Origin: Bugulina stolonifera
Taxonomy: Eukaryota; Bryozoa; Gymnolaemata; Cheilostomatida; Bugulidae
Assembly (NCBI GenBank): GCA_935421135.1
Contig: OW285196.1
Location: 4,879,001-4,943,000 of the forward strand
Reading direction: 5' to 3'
Length of the DNA stretch: 64,000 nt
The notes below the pieces were generated by a model. The model had not been told where the DNA came from and did not search any database. It saw nothing but the letters and a program-made list of their open reading frames with translations. The stretch's first letter is position 1, and the number at the start of each line of letters is the position of its first letter. The position numbers and the translations under genes are program-made. Of the stretch, positions 25,590-37,773 are shown piece by piece.

Positions 25590-28500
25590 ATGCGACTGGT
25601 TATATTAGAAGATCTAGAGGGTGTGGCGGAGCATGCAGCTCGATATATTGTCAAGCAGATCAACGCTTTTAAACCAACTGCAGACAAACACTTTGTAATG
25701 GGGTTGCCTACAGGTCAGTTTACAATCATAATATGATGTACCAGCTGTGGAGGACTGGACAGTTCCCAAACTTCGAAACTCATCGTCATAAACTGTTGGG
25801 TTTTATAACAATACATAATTCTGTATGTTGGTTTTATTTCACATTTAGGTGTTTTGAGCAGGTGATTTCCTGTGTAGATGTATTCATTTGTACAATGTAT
25901 ATATATGGTTACTAATGATGCACTAGGCTACACATGTTCTTGGTTACACCTGTTTGTAGGCTCCACTCCACTGGGAACTTATAAAAAGTTGATTGAATAT
26001 TATAAAGCAGGACAAGTTTCATTTAAGCATGTCACAACATTCAACATGGACGAGTACTGTGGTAAGATTATATTATTCAGTGGTATCAGATGGTTCCGCT
26101 TTTTAGCACTATGAAGCATTATACTGTAAACAAAATTTGCTTTTTACACTGTAGATTCAAATATGTATACCTACATTGTAATTGTATGCTCTGGCTCCTG
26201 CTATGGCAAATTGGTAAGCAGTGTAGTAGTGCTACCTACCTGTCTGAGGTGTTAGTGTGGTTCAATCATGGAAATTCATTGAATATGACAATTCAATAGT
26301 TAACCATGGAAACCCAACGAATATGAATTAGGTGCAGTAATGGAGAAGCTTTACAAGAGACACTCAGTACCTGCTACATTGTCTACAAATCTGTCTCTGC
26401 TGCATAATGCAATAACAATGTTCTTGAATCAATTAGATTCTACACAATCATAATTGATACAATGTTTCTAAAGCAATTGTGCATGTATTTAATATTGTAC
26501 ACTAAATTGTATAAATATGTGTGTAATGTAGAGAATCCCTTATTTTATAATGATGATAGTGGTGATAATAGACACAAATAGATGTACAAATTTCTGCAAT
26601 GTGTATCTATATTGTGACAGGCCGACATCAAGTGGTGCAATCATGTCGGTTGCCATCATGGGGCCAACTGTCGTGTATCTTATTTGTAACATATATATTA
26701 CTTCTGTTTGTTGGTGACTGCCAGGAACTACCTGTTAGCTACTGACTGGTAAATACTGACTGTTGTTACTGGAGTTAGGTGCAGAAGTGGAGAAATTTGA
26801 GATAGCCTTTGTTCTTCGCCAAAACTGAAGCAGGAGAAGTTGTTTTCTCTATATTTTGCTGGTTGACCGCCCTTACCCCAAACCCCAACCACAAACAAGG
26901 AACTAAGTCTATCTAAATTTCTCCACTACTGCACCAATAAGTGTTACTGGCACATGTTGACACTTGGCACTATATTCTGTTGACAGCTATACCACGAGAT
27001 CACCCAGAGAGCTACCATTCATTTATGTGGAACAACCTGTTCAAGCACATTGACATACTTGCCGAGAATGTCCACCTACTGGATGGTAATGCAGATGATT
27101 TGGTGGCAGAATGTGATTTGTATGAAGAAAAGATCAAGCAGGCTGGGGGGATAGATCTGTTTGTTGGAGGTGAGAGGCTTTGTTAGGTTGTATCCTCCTT
27201 GTTGTGTCCTCCTTAGTATGCCTCAGTTCCATAAGTGAGGCATACAGAATGTTATCTCCACTACTGCATTGCATGGTGCACTAGACTGAGTCCAATAAAT
27301 GAGCCTGCAGTTGCTCAGTTGGACTTTGGTGAAGTAAATAAACACAAATATTATGTAATACTTGTCAATATTATCATAAATAGTGGTATAGCTAGTGATA
27401 AATGTTTGTATTTATACAAATGCTATGTATCACTGTATACTTGATAGCTGTGTGTGTTTACTTGGAATTATAATATTTCTATTGTAGTATACTTATCACT
27501 AAACATCATGTGACTTGTTATAACATAATGGTTGTTATGCACCAAATCTTCCTCTGGTTAGTTGATTGGTTAGAGACAGTGGAACCATGTACATTGCACC
27601 ATGTAATATGTACAATGTACATCATAAGTAAATACATACCTGTGATTGTGGACTACTAGTTTCCAATGTGACAGATGTCTAATTGCAGTCTTTAAATTCA
27701 GTTCTACAAATACATTGTATTGTGCAATGCTTTGAGTGCTTCTCCCCTTAGTATTCACCATTCCTTCTTCGTTTCCATGTATACACACCTTTGTCTACCT
27801 CTTTGGTCATAGGAGTGGGAGTGGATGGTCACATGGCCTTCAATGAACCAGGATCTAGTCTGGTCTCCAGAACTCGTGTGAAGACTCTTGCCAGGAGCAC
27901 AGTGGAGGCCAATAAAAGGTTCTTTGGCAATGATGAAGTACAGGTGAGTGTGTGGGAAGTATTTACTACATAGCCTTAGTTATAATCACAAACAAAGATC
28001 TAAGGCTAACCTAGTTTTTCTACTATTGCATATGACTATATGATGGGTTGTTGCTCATCCTGTTAGTTAGTGTAATGCTACTACAATTTAAACAAGAAAG
28101 TTATGTGGAAATTTAAAATGGGTGTCATTGTGGAGAAATTCATTATTTTGTCTATGAGAATAGAAAGCAATGTTAGAATTGAATATATCATTGGTCAGAT
28201 GATATCAGAATAAGCAGAACATATTGCTAAATCAGGCATATCTTTGCTATGTACATTGTTTTGTAAGCAAGCTGTCAGTTGGACGATTACAACATACATG
28301 TGTGCTACCACAATTTCTCAAAATCCCTTCTATTGGTTTGATGTGACTTGGTGTTTCTAATATGAATTATTCTCTAATGCATACATGTAAACATATAAAT
28401 AATGTAAATATGCCTCCTCCCTCATATATACACACATATTCTATGTATTATATAATATTGGCAGGTGCCCAAACAAGCACTGACTGTTGGTGTCGGCACT

Positions 28501-29171
28501 ATAATGGATGCTAGACAGGTGATGATACTAATTACTGGTCCTCATAAGGCCTACGCACTCAAGATGGCCGTGGAGGAAGGCGTGTCACACATGTGGACTC
28601 TCTCAGCCCTTCAACAGCATCCTAAGGTGAAGTATTGCATACAGAATTTGCAGGTAGAGCTTGAATGGCACCCACACTTGATAGTGCTAACAATATTGCT
28701 CAAGCTTTCCCAGCTCAGGAGTCAGTGTTGTGCTATAGTTTGTGAAGACCGTGTGAATATATTAGAACAACAATATTCTAAGTTAGCATTACTCAACTAC
28801 TAAATACGGATGTTGACTGTAACATTATTATTAATTTGCAGTAGAGTATATTCACAGTCTAGCGTTTTGTGCAAAATATGTATACACTGTTTAATCTTTT
28901 TATCTTACAATTACTGTGGATGGGGGATGCTTTCTGGAAACTCACATAACACAAACCAACTGCTGCTTATAAAACAAGTACCACATAGCAAAATTATTTG
29001 AATGCAAGCAGGTGCAAGTTGAATTTATTTCGATATACTCTATATTCTATGCTATTGTAGGTTCTATTTGTTGTGGATGAAGACGCAACGTCAGAACTGA
29101 GGGTAAAGACTTATAAGTACTTCAAGTCTCTCCAGGACTGTTTCAAGAAGACAAGCGAACTCGAGTTCTAA
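25590..29171 (+). CDS. GNPDA: Glucosamine-6-phosphate deaminase (isomerase), complete, 6 exons
   Basis: Converts glucosamine 6-phosphate to fructose 6-phosphate and ammonia, linking amino-sugar turnover to glycolysis; cytosolic. Exons: 25590-25713, 25960-26061, 26987-27169, 27813-27943, 28465-28626, 29061-29171, giving 270 residues, slightly shorter than human GNPDA1 (289) at the C-terminus. Conserved blocks in order: [61 protein letters not shown] with the catalytic His, [32 protein letters not shown] and [18 protein letters not shown]. The ATG is the first in frame and aligns with the family start. Intron 2 contains a MITE. Animals often have two paralogues, so I do not assign 1 or 2. It lies head to head with SORD about 4.6 kb away. 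Confidence 0.95.
26776..26937. mobile_element. MITE, GGTGCAG family, copy 3 (GNPDA intron 2)
   Basis: Ends taggtgcagaagtggag / ctccactactgcacca. The interior is collinear with copy 1 and inverted relative to copy 2. About 162 bp, with no coding capacity. Good identity to copy 2 suggests fairly recent movement. Confidence 0.85.
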
Positions 29172-30542
29172 GACTTCATTCAGAGATTGACTCGGTGCTC
29201 AGCTCTACCCTGTTGCTCATCATCCTTATGTGACTCAAGTGACATTTTATTCTTGTATCTAGCATGTACATTGTACACATATAACTAGAGTAGTAATGTC
29301 ACTCGTTGATTTTCAATCATGTTGTATCTAATTTGAATTTGTCTTCTCTTGTATTTGGATCATACATGAGCAGATAACTCCTTATTTAATGTTGTTATGC
29401 ACATTGTAGTTTTCATGACTAAGTACTGTATAGCAATTGTAATGGATCATTCAAGTCATAATAGTACTATTCTCTTCTTCTCTCCATACTACCTCTATAT
29501 AATCTATTGCATGTACATGTATATTGTATACAGTACTATAAAAATTATAGTGATATGGAACATGTAGTATCTACTCTTTATTGTTTTGGTACTAACAATG
29601 AATTTTAATCGATTAATTGTTTTTTTTTCTGTATATCTAATATACAATATTATTACAAATTCAATTCAATGTGTTTTGTTTATGTGAAACATGGTACTTG
29701 TTGTTACTACAGATTATATTGAGTTGTGAGTAGCTGCCTGATTACAGCATTCAATAATTATTGTATACATGGGTGGGTTGGTACCCATAAGCTAATTCAA
29801 AGACCATATTAAGAAAATATCATCTCCCGATCTTTGGTTCAATGAAAATTGGGGCGAGGATGACTTTCTTGCAAAACTATCAAGCTGGTATCTTGCTAAT
29901 AGATGACCATAATTAACATGTTTCTTTAAAGATTCACACAATTTCAACCATATATTGTTGTGCATCTAAGTGGCCATTGCCCAAAAGCAGCTGATACAAA
30001 CAGTATACTTGAATTCTTCCTATTCATAAAACAAAAACTTTACTTACCTTGGTTCTTTTCTTTCTGTAATGATATCATTAACATGTATATGCATATAGTT
30101 ACATATTATAGATAAACAGCTAAACTATGTATATCACAGTGTTACATCAAACATAAAAAATAGTTACATGTACAAATCACACATGGCTACTTATCCCATA
30201 AACAAAATCTAGCAAAAATACAAGCATAGAAACAACTAATGTGCTTACAAAGTAGTGTAAATCTCAAAATGGCCTTGTTTCATAACATTATCACATGCAG
30301 TGAAACAGTAAAATATTGGCTAACTATAAAAATGTGATACTAGACTACAAGCAAAAGCACTCAACACTAGTTTACCAAAAGATAGTAGTTTTCATCACAT
30401 TACTTACAAGTTGATCTGAACAGTTTAAAATTAAAATTTTATGGCGTAAAGCCTGATTGTAGTGCTTCGACAATAATGAGCAATATTAGCCAGTATAGAA
30501 CAAACTTTCACGAACTGGAGATAGCCTTTGGTTCCTTGCCCT
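29172..30542. other. Convergent 3' spacer between GNPDA and FBXO36
   Basis: AT-rich sequence between two genes whose 3' ends face each other. It presumably holds both 3' UTRs. I see no coding exon or clear repeat here beyond simple AT tracts. Confidence 0.55.
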
Positions 30543-32507
30543 CTAAGTTCTACAGGAGCGGCGGGGTCGGCTACTAGAGCTAGGGGCGCTAGAGGGAGCC
30601 ACCGCTGTTCTTTTCCTCTTTCTGCTCAACTGCAACTACAATAAAATAAAAATACTATATATGTTATCATACCCCATGTCACGTGGGTATGACAATTTGG
30701 TCAGTATTAGAAACTGGAGCTGGGCAATGGTCAGCTGACAAATAATTCTCTTGACTCACACCAAGCCAATACACAAATATTTGACTTTTAGTCCTACACG
30801 AGTGCATACTGAGGCTACGTGCTGGTTGAGCTCGCTAAACAACTCAATATACATGTAAGTCATCACTCATCTCATAGGTCAAGATGAGCTCAAACCATGG
30901 AAACTGACTGTATGTGGAATAAATAGTTGTGTCCGTGGGAACACAAAAAATAACTACTGTGTAGTTATTGTATAATCACCAATACCATAAATCTTTAATG
31001 ATACTGTGCATGATACATGTAAATAGTTTTACTAGGATATACCTGTATATTGAGCTTATCACTGAAATACAGAGATTTCCAGCTTTTTTGTCTAGCAAGG
31101 GAAGACAATTCATCTGTGATATTTGCAGTCTCTTCAAACTTCATTCTCCACAGAGAATCTTCATTGCAGAGCTATTCAAAGTAAATTAAAATGAAAAGTC
31201 TATGCACACAAACACCTTTTTGTAATATTTTTTTGATTGAAACTCAAAATGCAGATTTTTATTTCCACAAAACACCTGAAATTTCTAGATCCTTCAACAA
31301 TGAGTAAAAATAAGGATTATTGAAGTATCTCAATAATAACGAGTTGAGGTCTTGCTATATTCCATATGTTAGTCTAAAAAATTCTGTGTATTATTTTTCT
31401 TTTTAATTAGAATGATACAGTATATACATTTTTTATGTTTTACGATATAATCTGTAGAATAAAATAAAATGCTTACTCTATTGAAATGCTTGTTCAGCTG
31501 CGACATTCGACCAATATCTTCTAGATCTACTCTAAGAAGTATCTGCTGAATCACTTTATCTGGAAGTCGCTCCAAGTAATCAAGCTTCCCACTACACAGA
31601 TTTATGACATAGTCTGTCATGTGCTGGCCAAACGCATTCGATATCTTTACTAGAAGAAATATCAACAGTAGGTAATTGCTAACTAATAGGCAAATTATTC
31701 TAAATATTAAAATTCTAATTTCAATCACATTGAAAAAGAAAGCACCTTGTGCATGTACATATGACAAGAAAAACCAATTGACGATATTAAAGAAACATTG
31801 GCAAAAGCTAGACTAAATGTAAAAGTAAGGGAAACTCGGCATTTGGGTGGAGTGTGTGCAAATAGAGAATCTGGGTTGAAAACTGAAAAATTTCCCGCTG
31901 AATCAGGAAGATTTTAATTTACATGTATGGCTACTTACTTTGAATATCACCTTCATCCTTTATGAATTCCATATGGCTACACTTTAGTTCTCCAGGATTC
32001 AACCTTTGTGCATCTGTTGACCTCAGAGAGATTTTCCACCATCGGAATATAACCTGTTACAGCAACCTATTGTAATATTCTGTGTGCGGGTATGATGTAC
32101 GAGCGTGAGAGAAAATTAAGAATGATTGGTTAATTTCACCTTATCACATGTACTGAGTGAGAAAGAATTCACTGTGCTGGCTCAAGTGCTGTGCTTGAGT
32201 GCTGACCCATAGGTTCGAGTGTCCTAGTGTGTACATGTAGACAAATTTTGTCTATACCTAGTCTATTCTAGCACTCTAGCATATAGTCCCGAGTGACCTT
32301 GGTTAAGAGTCTACTGGTTTAGAAGAGATAACTCCGGTGTTTTATATAGAACATAGTTGTGGTCTTATTGAGTTCCAGCAGACAACTGAACTGCATACAA
32401 AAATATCGCTGCTTATATACAAAATCTGTTTGCGGCAACTTCCGTAGCATTAGCATCAGCAGCAGCTGCATTAGCATTAGCAGCAGCAGCTGCAGCAGCA
32501 GAAGAAG

Positions 32508-32540
<33 letters not shown>

Positions 32541-32795
32541 TCTAAAACTAACAAGCCCTCCGCATCGAACATGAACATGCAGCTAATTATTATAAGAAAG
32601 ATAGGGATTACCATAATGTTAGTATCTACTATCATCATGAGGAAACAGAAAAGCACAGATAGCAGTTACCTGTGTTGGGGAGACTACAATTTGATTGAAA
32701 TTTTTGCTTGGTGCAGGAGACTGGGCCGAATATTCGTATAATTCGTCTTCATCATCTAGCCAGACGTTTGTTGGAATATCTACCTTTGCAGCCAT
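30543..32795 (-). CDS. FBXO36: F-box only protein 36 (FBXO36)-like, complete, 5 exons
   Basis: F-box proteins recruit substrates to SCF (SKP1-CUL1-F-box) ubiquitin ligases; the substrate of FBXO36 is not established. Exons in order: 32795-32670, 32053-31939, 31649-31477, 31171-31043, 30629-30543, giving 209 residues and a TAG stop. Human FBXO36 has 188. Diagnostic segments are VIFRWWKISLRST (human VIFRWWKISLRSE), MTDYVINLCSGKLDYLERLP just before the F-box, LLRVDLEDIGRMSQLNKHF inside it (about residues 100-138), and a C-terminal KSWKSLYFSDKLNIQ. The tail SRKRKRTAVAPSSAPSSSS is a basic, Ser-rich extension. All exon phases agree. The start ATG opens MAAKVDIPTNVW. Intron 1 holds a CTG/CAG microsatellite. 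Confidence 0.93.
32447..32540. repeat. CAG/CTG-type microsatellite in FBXO36 intron 1
   Basis: A run of gcagca units interrupted by attagc and agaagaag, ending in about eight clean cag triplets at 32510-32540. The gene is on the minus strand, so the transcript carries CUG repeats. Confidence 0.85.
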
Positions 32796-34126
32796 TTTAG
32801 CGTTGAATCACCATGCAAACAGATATCCTTTATACCTAGGCTTGCGATACGCGTACCGACAACTGCTTGATAAATAAGATCATCTTAAAGTAAAGTTGTC
32901 GGGGACTATTGAACGGAGGCTACATATCGCTCTCTTATGCTAAAGATCAATTTCAAATTCTTCCTTGTGTTGGCAAGAAAAGCAATATTATTATTATAAT
33001 ATTTATTATAATTAATATAATAGTTGTTATTTTTTATCAAAAATCATTTTATATTCATCATAAAAACTATAAATTTTAACTTAGTATGATATATTTTATT
33101 TAAATAAAGTATCGTAATAAGGACTATCTATTAAATAAATGATTATATATATTTATATTAATATTTATATTATAATTATAATAATTTAACTATAAATTAA
33201 ATTAAAAATTATAAAATAATTATTATTATTATAATTAATATAAATATTTTATATTATAATTGGATAGTAAGCTGTGCTGTTGCAAAGAAAATATGTAGCC
33301 TAGGCTTATTCATTGGTAGCATTTAACTTAGTTCACTCACCTCATAGTTGACTCAGTTCGATCTTTGATATACATGTATACAGGGTTGGGAACTTTGATC
33401 CACTTTTGCATTCGATTCTCGATTTTCGATTATGCTGATTAAACCAAAGAATACAAGCATTCGATTGTTACTTTACCAAATTAATGATTGTACTTCAATC
33501 GATTTTACAATCGATGACGATTTTAGAAAATGCACATGTATATGGGTATAATTTTTGTAAAAATAGAGAAACTTATTGTCTTTACTAATTCTGTCTATTA
33601 CTTTAAAATGTCAAGGGCGTTTCTAGCTATTGTCGCAGGAGTCGTGCGACCCCCCTTTGCACTAACCAAAAGTCAAAACGGATTATGTACTACATTGTAT
33701 TTAGCCTTGTTGGTTGTCAGGGCAACCAGCAATAGCCTGTGTGCACCGTCTAAAATGGAAAGTTGTGTCACCCACGATACCTATTTAGTATACCAAATCT
33801 TTGCTAACTTGATCCTTCTCTCAATCATTGTGAGTAGCATAGAAAAAACTACCATTCTTCGTTTGGATTGAGAGTTTTATGACAAATTTGCTGCCACTAC
33901 TATTCTACTTGACTTTTTGAAGTGAGAATGCAACATTTTGTGTCCATATAATATATAACTGACTGGTGACTTTTATTGTAGTAGAAGTAGTCTAATACTA
34001 CTGATAATAAAATAATATAATCAATAATTAATAATTATAATTTAAATTTTAATTTGATAAATATAAATAAATAATATCAATGTAGACAATTACTGAATTA
34101 GTAATAATTGTTTATAATTATAATAT

Positions 34127-34376
34127 AATTAGTAATTTTTGTTGTCTTTTTATCGCTTTAATTACACAATTTGCTTATTAGTTTACTAGCAAAAGCTGTG
34201 CAACAACTAAAATAATACAGTATGAATATTTATTAATTTAATATTATTATTAATAATAATATTAAATTAATAAATATTCATATTGTATTATTTTAGTTGT
34301 TGTACAGCTCATGCTAGTAAACCAATAAGCAAATTGTGTAATTGAAGCGATAAAAAAACAACAAAAGTTACTAATT
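34127..34376. mobile_element. 250-bp foldback, about 125-bp arms, nested in the hAT-like element
   Basis: The left arm begins aattagtaatttttgttgtc; the right arm ends acaacaaaagttactaatt. The arms are near-perfect reverse complements meeting at attattattaataataat (about 34251) with no loop. No coding capacity. Confidence 0.85.
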
Positions 34377-34834
34377 ATAATTAAATTAAAAATAGCTATT
34401 TATTTTATTGTATTGTTTATTGATGTTAATAATAATAGTAATAATAAATTTTAAAAACATCTTTTATTATAATAAAAATAATAATATATAATAAGTAAAC
34501 TAAAACTACTACTAACTGTCACTGTGGTGACCCTTATGTATATTCATCACAACCTAAGAACTCAGGGAAAAGATAAGTATTGATGTTAGCCTTAGATTAA
34601 CGACTGACTTTGTACGCTTCTCTATAGTAACGTAATAAAGCTGTGCTATGATATAATCTACTAGTGCTCAGGCAGAGAGAAAATCTGAAGATAAAATAAA
34701 TAGAAATAATATTGGCTTCTATTATAGATAATATACTAGCATTTTCATAATTTTTTTCATTGATTTGATGGTAAGTGGATGTAGACTAACCTTAGGGATA
34801 ATCCTTATCTGTTATTAAAGCCCTCAAGGCTTGT

Positions 34835-34965
34835 TTAGTGAAGGGTAGGTGGTATCGAAGGTAGGGTAGGTGGTATCGAAGGTAGGGTAGGTGGTTTCGT
34901 ATGGGTAGGGCAGAGTAGGCAGTTTTGTGGGTAGGGTAGGGGTAGGTGGTTTCGCTACACCCCTA
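34835..34965. repeat. GGTAGG-rich tandem repeat
   Basis: Copies of a roughly 20-base unit ggtaggtggtatcgaagg, then degenerate ggtagg/tttcgta variants. Lies inside the hAT-like insertion. Confidence 0.7.
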
Positions 34966-36354
34966 AGCGGGTGTAACGTGCGATGCCTGGATAATCTGTT
35001 TGTAACCACTTGTCTTGTTCTCTTTAGGTTTTGAATATGATGTAGACCTATTTTATATTTGAATACTTACTAGTCTTTAAAAGGTCTGGATATATTTACA
35101 TGTATATTTACATGATGATACTCGGATAATCTTTTTGTAACCGCTTGTCTTGCTCTCTTTAGGTTTTGAATATGATATAGACCTATCTGATATTTGAATA
35201 CTCAATAGTCTGGTCTGGATATATTGTAATGGTTTGAGGTATTTCGTTCGGTCGTCCTTGGACGACTACCGATCCAAAACTGAAGTGCCTATGAGTGGTG
35301 CTAGGCCTTCTCATTACATGAAAGATCGAGCGGTCTCAGTAGTCCAATAACTACCAGAGACGACCCATCTGGTCCCAAGTCTGACCTTCAGACTATACCT
35401 TGAAAGAGAGTGATCCGACCTAGTAGGCGGTTCGCTAAGCAAATGACCTGACAAAAGGAAGTGAAAGTCTCTGTATCAAGTATAGATGTGTCTTTATTGA
35501 AAGCCAAGTGAAGACTGAGAGGTCGGGCCTCTTTACATGGGTATAAAAGGTACCAAAAGACTTAGTAATTATCATACAAGTATATACAATGACATAGTAG
35601 TTAAGCAATGTAGAATGCAAGCAGGTATATACATATAAGCACACACAATAATGAGTGTCAGGTGATAAGAGACGACTGTGCGTACCATCACAATATTTGC
35701 ATTTATATCTTAATTTCTCGTAATTAGTAAAGAACACATTTGGTGTATTCCAACTATAAGTTGTGTTAAACATGGTTTTGTATTACAATAAATACCAGCC
35801 TACATAATATACGCCTACTGCAGTCGTAGAACTTTTATAATTGTAATCAGTGCTTGGAAGTATGTACATGTAAACTGAAGTATCTAGCCAAATTGAACAA
35901 CCAATATACTTTAGCCCGTATCTAATCTGTCTGTCTATACTGCATGATTAAATCTAGACATTATCATTCCAAAAGTTACCCTTCCTATACCTGGCTGGTT
36001 TATAGTAAAGAGAGGGAAACTCCTTAGAAAGCTTGAACAGGCCAAGGCAACTCCTATGATAAATGATCAGCCTATGTCTAGGTGAGAATTGTTTTGTGGC
36101 TAGCAGTTACTTAGCTACACTAGGAAGAATTAGCTGCATGCACTCTGTTCATACATACAAGGTCGTCTAAAATATATTGATGAAGCACTGAGGTTTGCAT
36201 AGTTCGATGTCTGGGGATTACCATGGCTGACATGGATTACTCGTCCATTTTGACAATATTTTTCACCGGCATCCAGTAAAGAGCTGTTTGAAATACCACA
36301 GTTTTGTCTTTTAGATGAGCTCTGGATGCAGCTTTGGACACTGAAATGCGCTCA

Positions 36355-36425
36355 GCGGCTTCAGCGGCCGGGGCGCTGCCCCGGACCCCGCCAGGGGGCC
36401 TAGGCGGCCCCCTGGACCCCCGGCC
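36355..36425. repeat. GC-rich self-complementary block
   Basis: A run of about 70 bases with very high G+C in an otherwise AT-rich window (cggccggggcgctgccccgg, then ccagggggcctaggcgg). It contains interlocking palindromes such as gggggcctaggcggccccc. It belongs to the right part of the inserted element. Confidence 0.75.
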
Positions 36426-37773
36426 TGCTGATTTCGCCATCCCTTTGATAATTTTCTAGAAACGCCCCTGAATGTTATAACAAACGTGCCTAATATTACC
36501 AGTTTTATTTTCATTTTCTCATAGCTGAGAGCTATCTCCTCTACCTTCATGTTTCTTTTTAACCTCCAACTATTTATATGTACAGCAAATCTTAGCCAAA
36601 ATACCAGGCTATTATTTCTTATTTATTGCTAGCCACTCACATTTCATCCTAGCTTGCAAATAGAGGCTATTATTTTATTATTAATATAAAACAGCTCATC
36701 ATCATTTTTTTTATTAAAAAGATAAGAACTAAGCTACGAGGCTTTTTATTTATTGCCTGTACTAAACATTACTAGCAGATCAATTAGCAGTTTAGTGACA
36801 ATCGAATGCAGCTGTAACTCTATAAAACCAACGAATACATGCATTTCGATGGCTTCGTTGGAAACCAACGATTAGGTGGAATCGATGGTGAATAGACCAA
36901 CGAAAACCACCATCGAACATCGAATGCTATTGGCAATTCCCAACCCTGCATGTATATTAGCCTATATTTAAATTATATTTATATGCGATGTAAAATTAGA
37001 ATTAAAATAGTGAGATAAAACGCTACACTCACTCACTGGACTGTAGGGGTACTCACTTGGATATTAGCTGACTATCATGCATGATGTCCATGCCTTATTC
37101 TTTCTGATATAGGCCTACTTGTAGGCCTCTACTATAATGTGAGCCGATAGTCGGATTCATACTGTTATCATTGTAAAATGTTACATAAATGCGTTGTACT
37201 GTTTTTACCTACATCGCAATCGTTCACCAGACCTTAATGGGCTAACCATATACCATAAGTCGTACCCCCTCGGGGTGCTCATTGCATTAGGTATGTGATT
37301 ATGATTGAATTATCATAATTGACATTGTCCATGACAGAAATATTTACATCTAAAACTGCATTTTGTCTATGAGACCAGTCCCCAAGATAAGAAAACACAC
37401 TATGAATGTGATTAACCGCACCACTAGTTGAGTATTGTTCACCATTGATTGTCTTAGGAACCGGAAACAAAATAGAAGCAAGCTACCTATAATCTCTGAA
37501 ATTGGAGAAGTTGTGGATCTACACAAGATTATAAAATTATAGTAAGCCTAGGCCGGTATACTGTAAGCCTAAGTTAAGCAGTAATATAAAATGAGTGTCA
37601 ACTGTCACACTGACTCACTGGTTGCCATGTAGACTTGCTTCACTGTCACCTACTTCACACCGATAGGTAGCCTTAGATGCTGAATATTCCTTTTTTCTAG
37701 AGATGCGTGTAATTAGTTAGTATATCTGTATGGTTATAGTTTATTGGCGTAGGGAAAAAGTAGAGGTGAGACT

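Larger units (their letters stand above)
33614..36466. mobile_element. Possible second element nested inside the hAT-like insertion
   Basis: Inverted ends gggcgtttctag (left) and ctagaaacgcccctg (right) are flanked by a shared aatgt on each side. The short duplication could be chance. The right part includes the GC-rich block at 36360-36425. Confidence 0.45.
33381..36948. mobile_element. hAT-like DNA transposon insertion with perfect 8-bp target duplication
   Basis: Ends are inverted: CAGGGTTGGGAA at the left, TTCCCAACCCTG at the right. The identical 8-mer catgtata flanks both ends (33373-33380 and 36949-36956), the target-site duplication size of the hAT superfamily. The left end contains cattcgatt/ttcgattatg motifs mirrored near 36890-36930 as atcgaat repeats. 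No intact transposase was found, so it is non-autonomous or decayed. Inside are a foldback, a GT-rich repeat, a GC-rich block and a second pair of inverted ends (gggcgtttctag at 33615, ctagaaacgcccc at about 36455). Confidence 0.85.
32796..37773. other. Spacer between FBXO36 and YIPF6, mostly transposon
   Basis: Divergent upstream regions of FBXO36 (minus) and YIPF6 (plus). After an AT-only stretch at 33000-33260, the middle is taken up by the 3.57 kb hAT-like insertion. About 820 bases remain between the insertion and the YIPF6 start, with no coding exon seen. Confidence 0.65.

Noticed and set aside
33530..33871. 113-codon frame at the left end of the hAT-like element as a transposase
   Set aside because: No hAT transposase motif; low-complexity hydrophobic translation.
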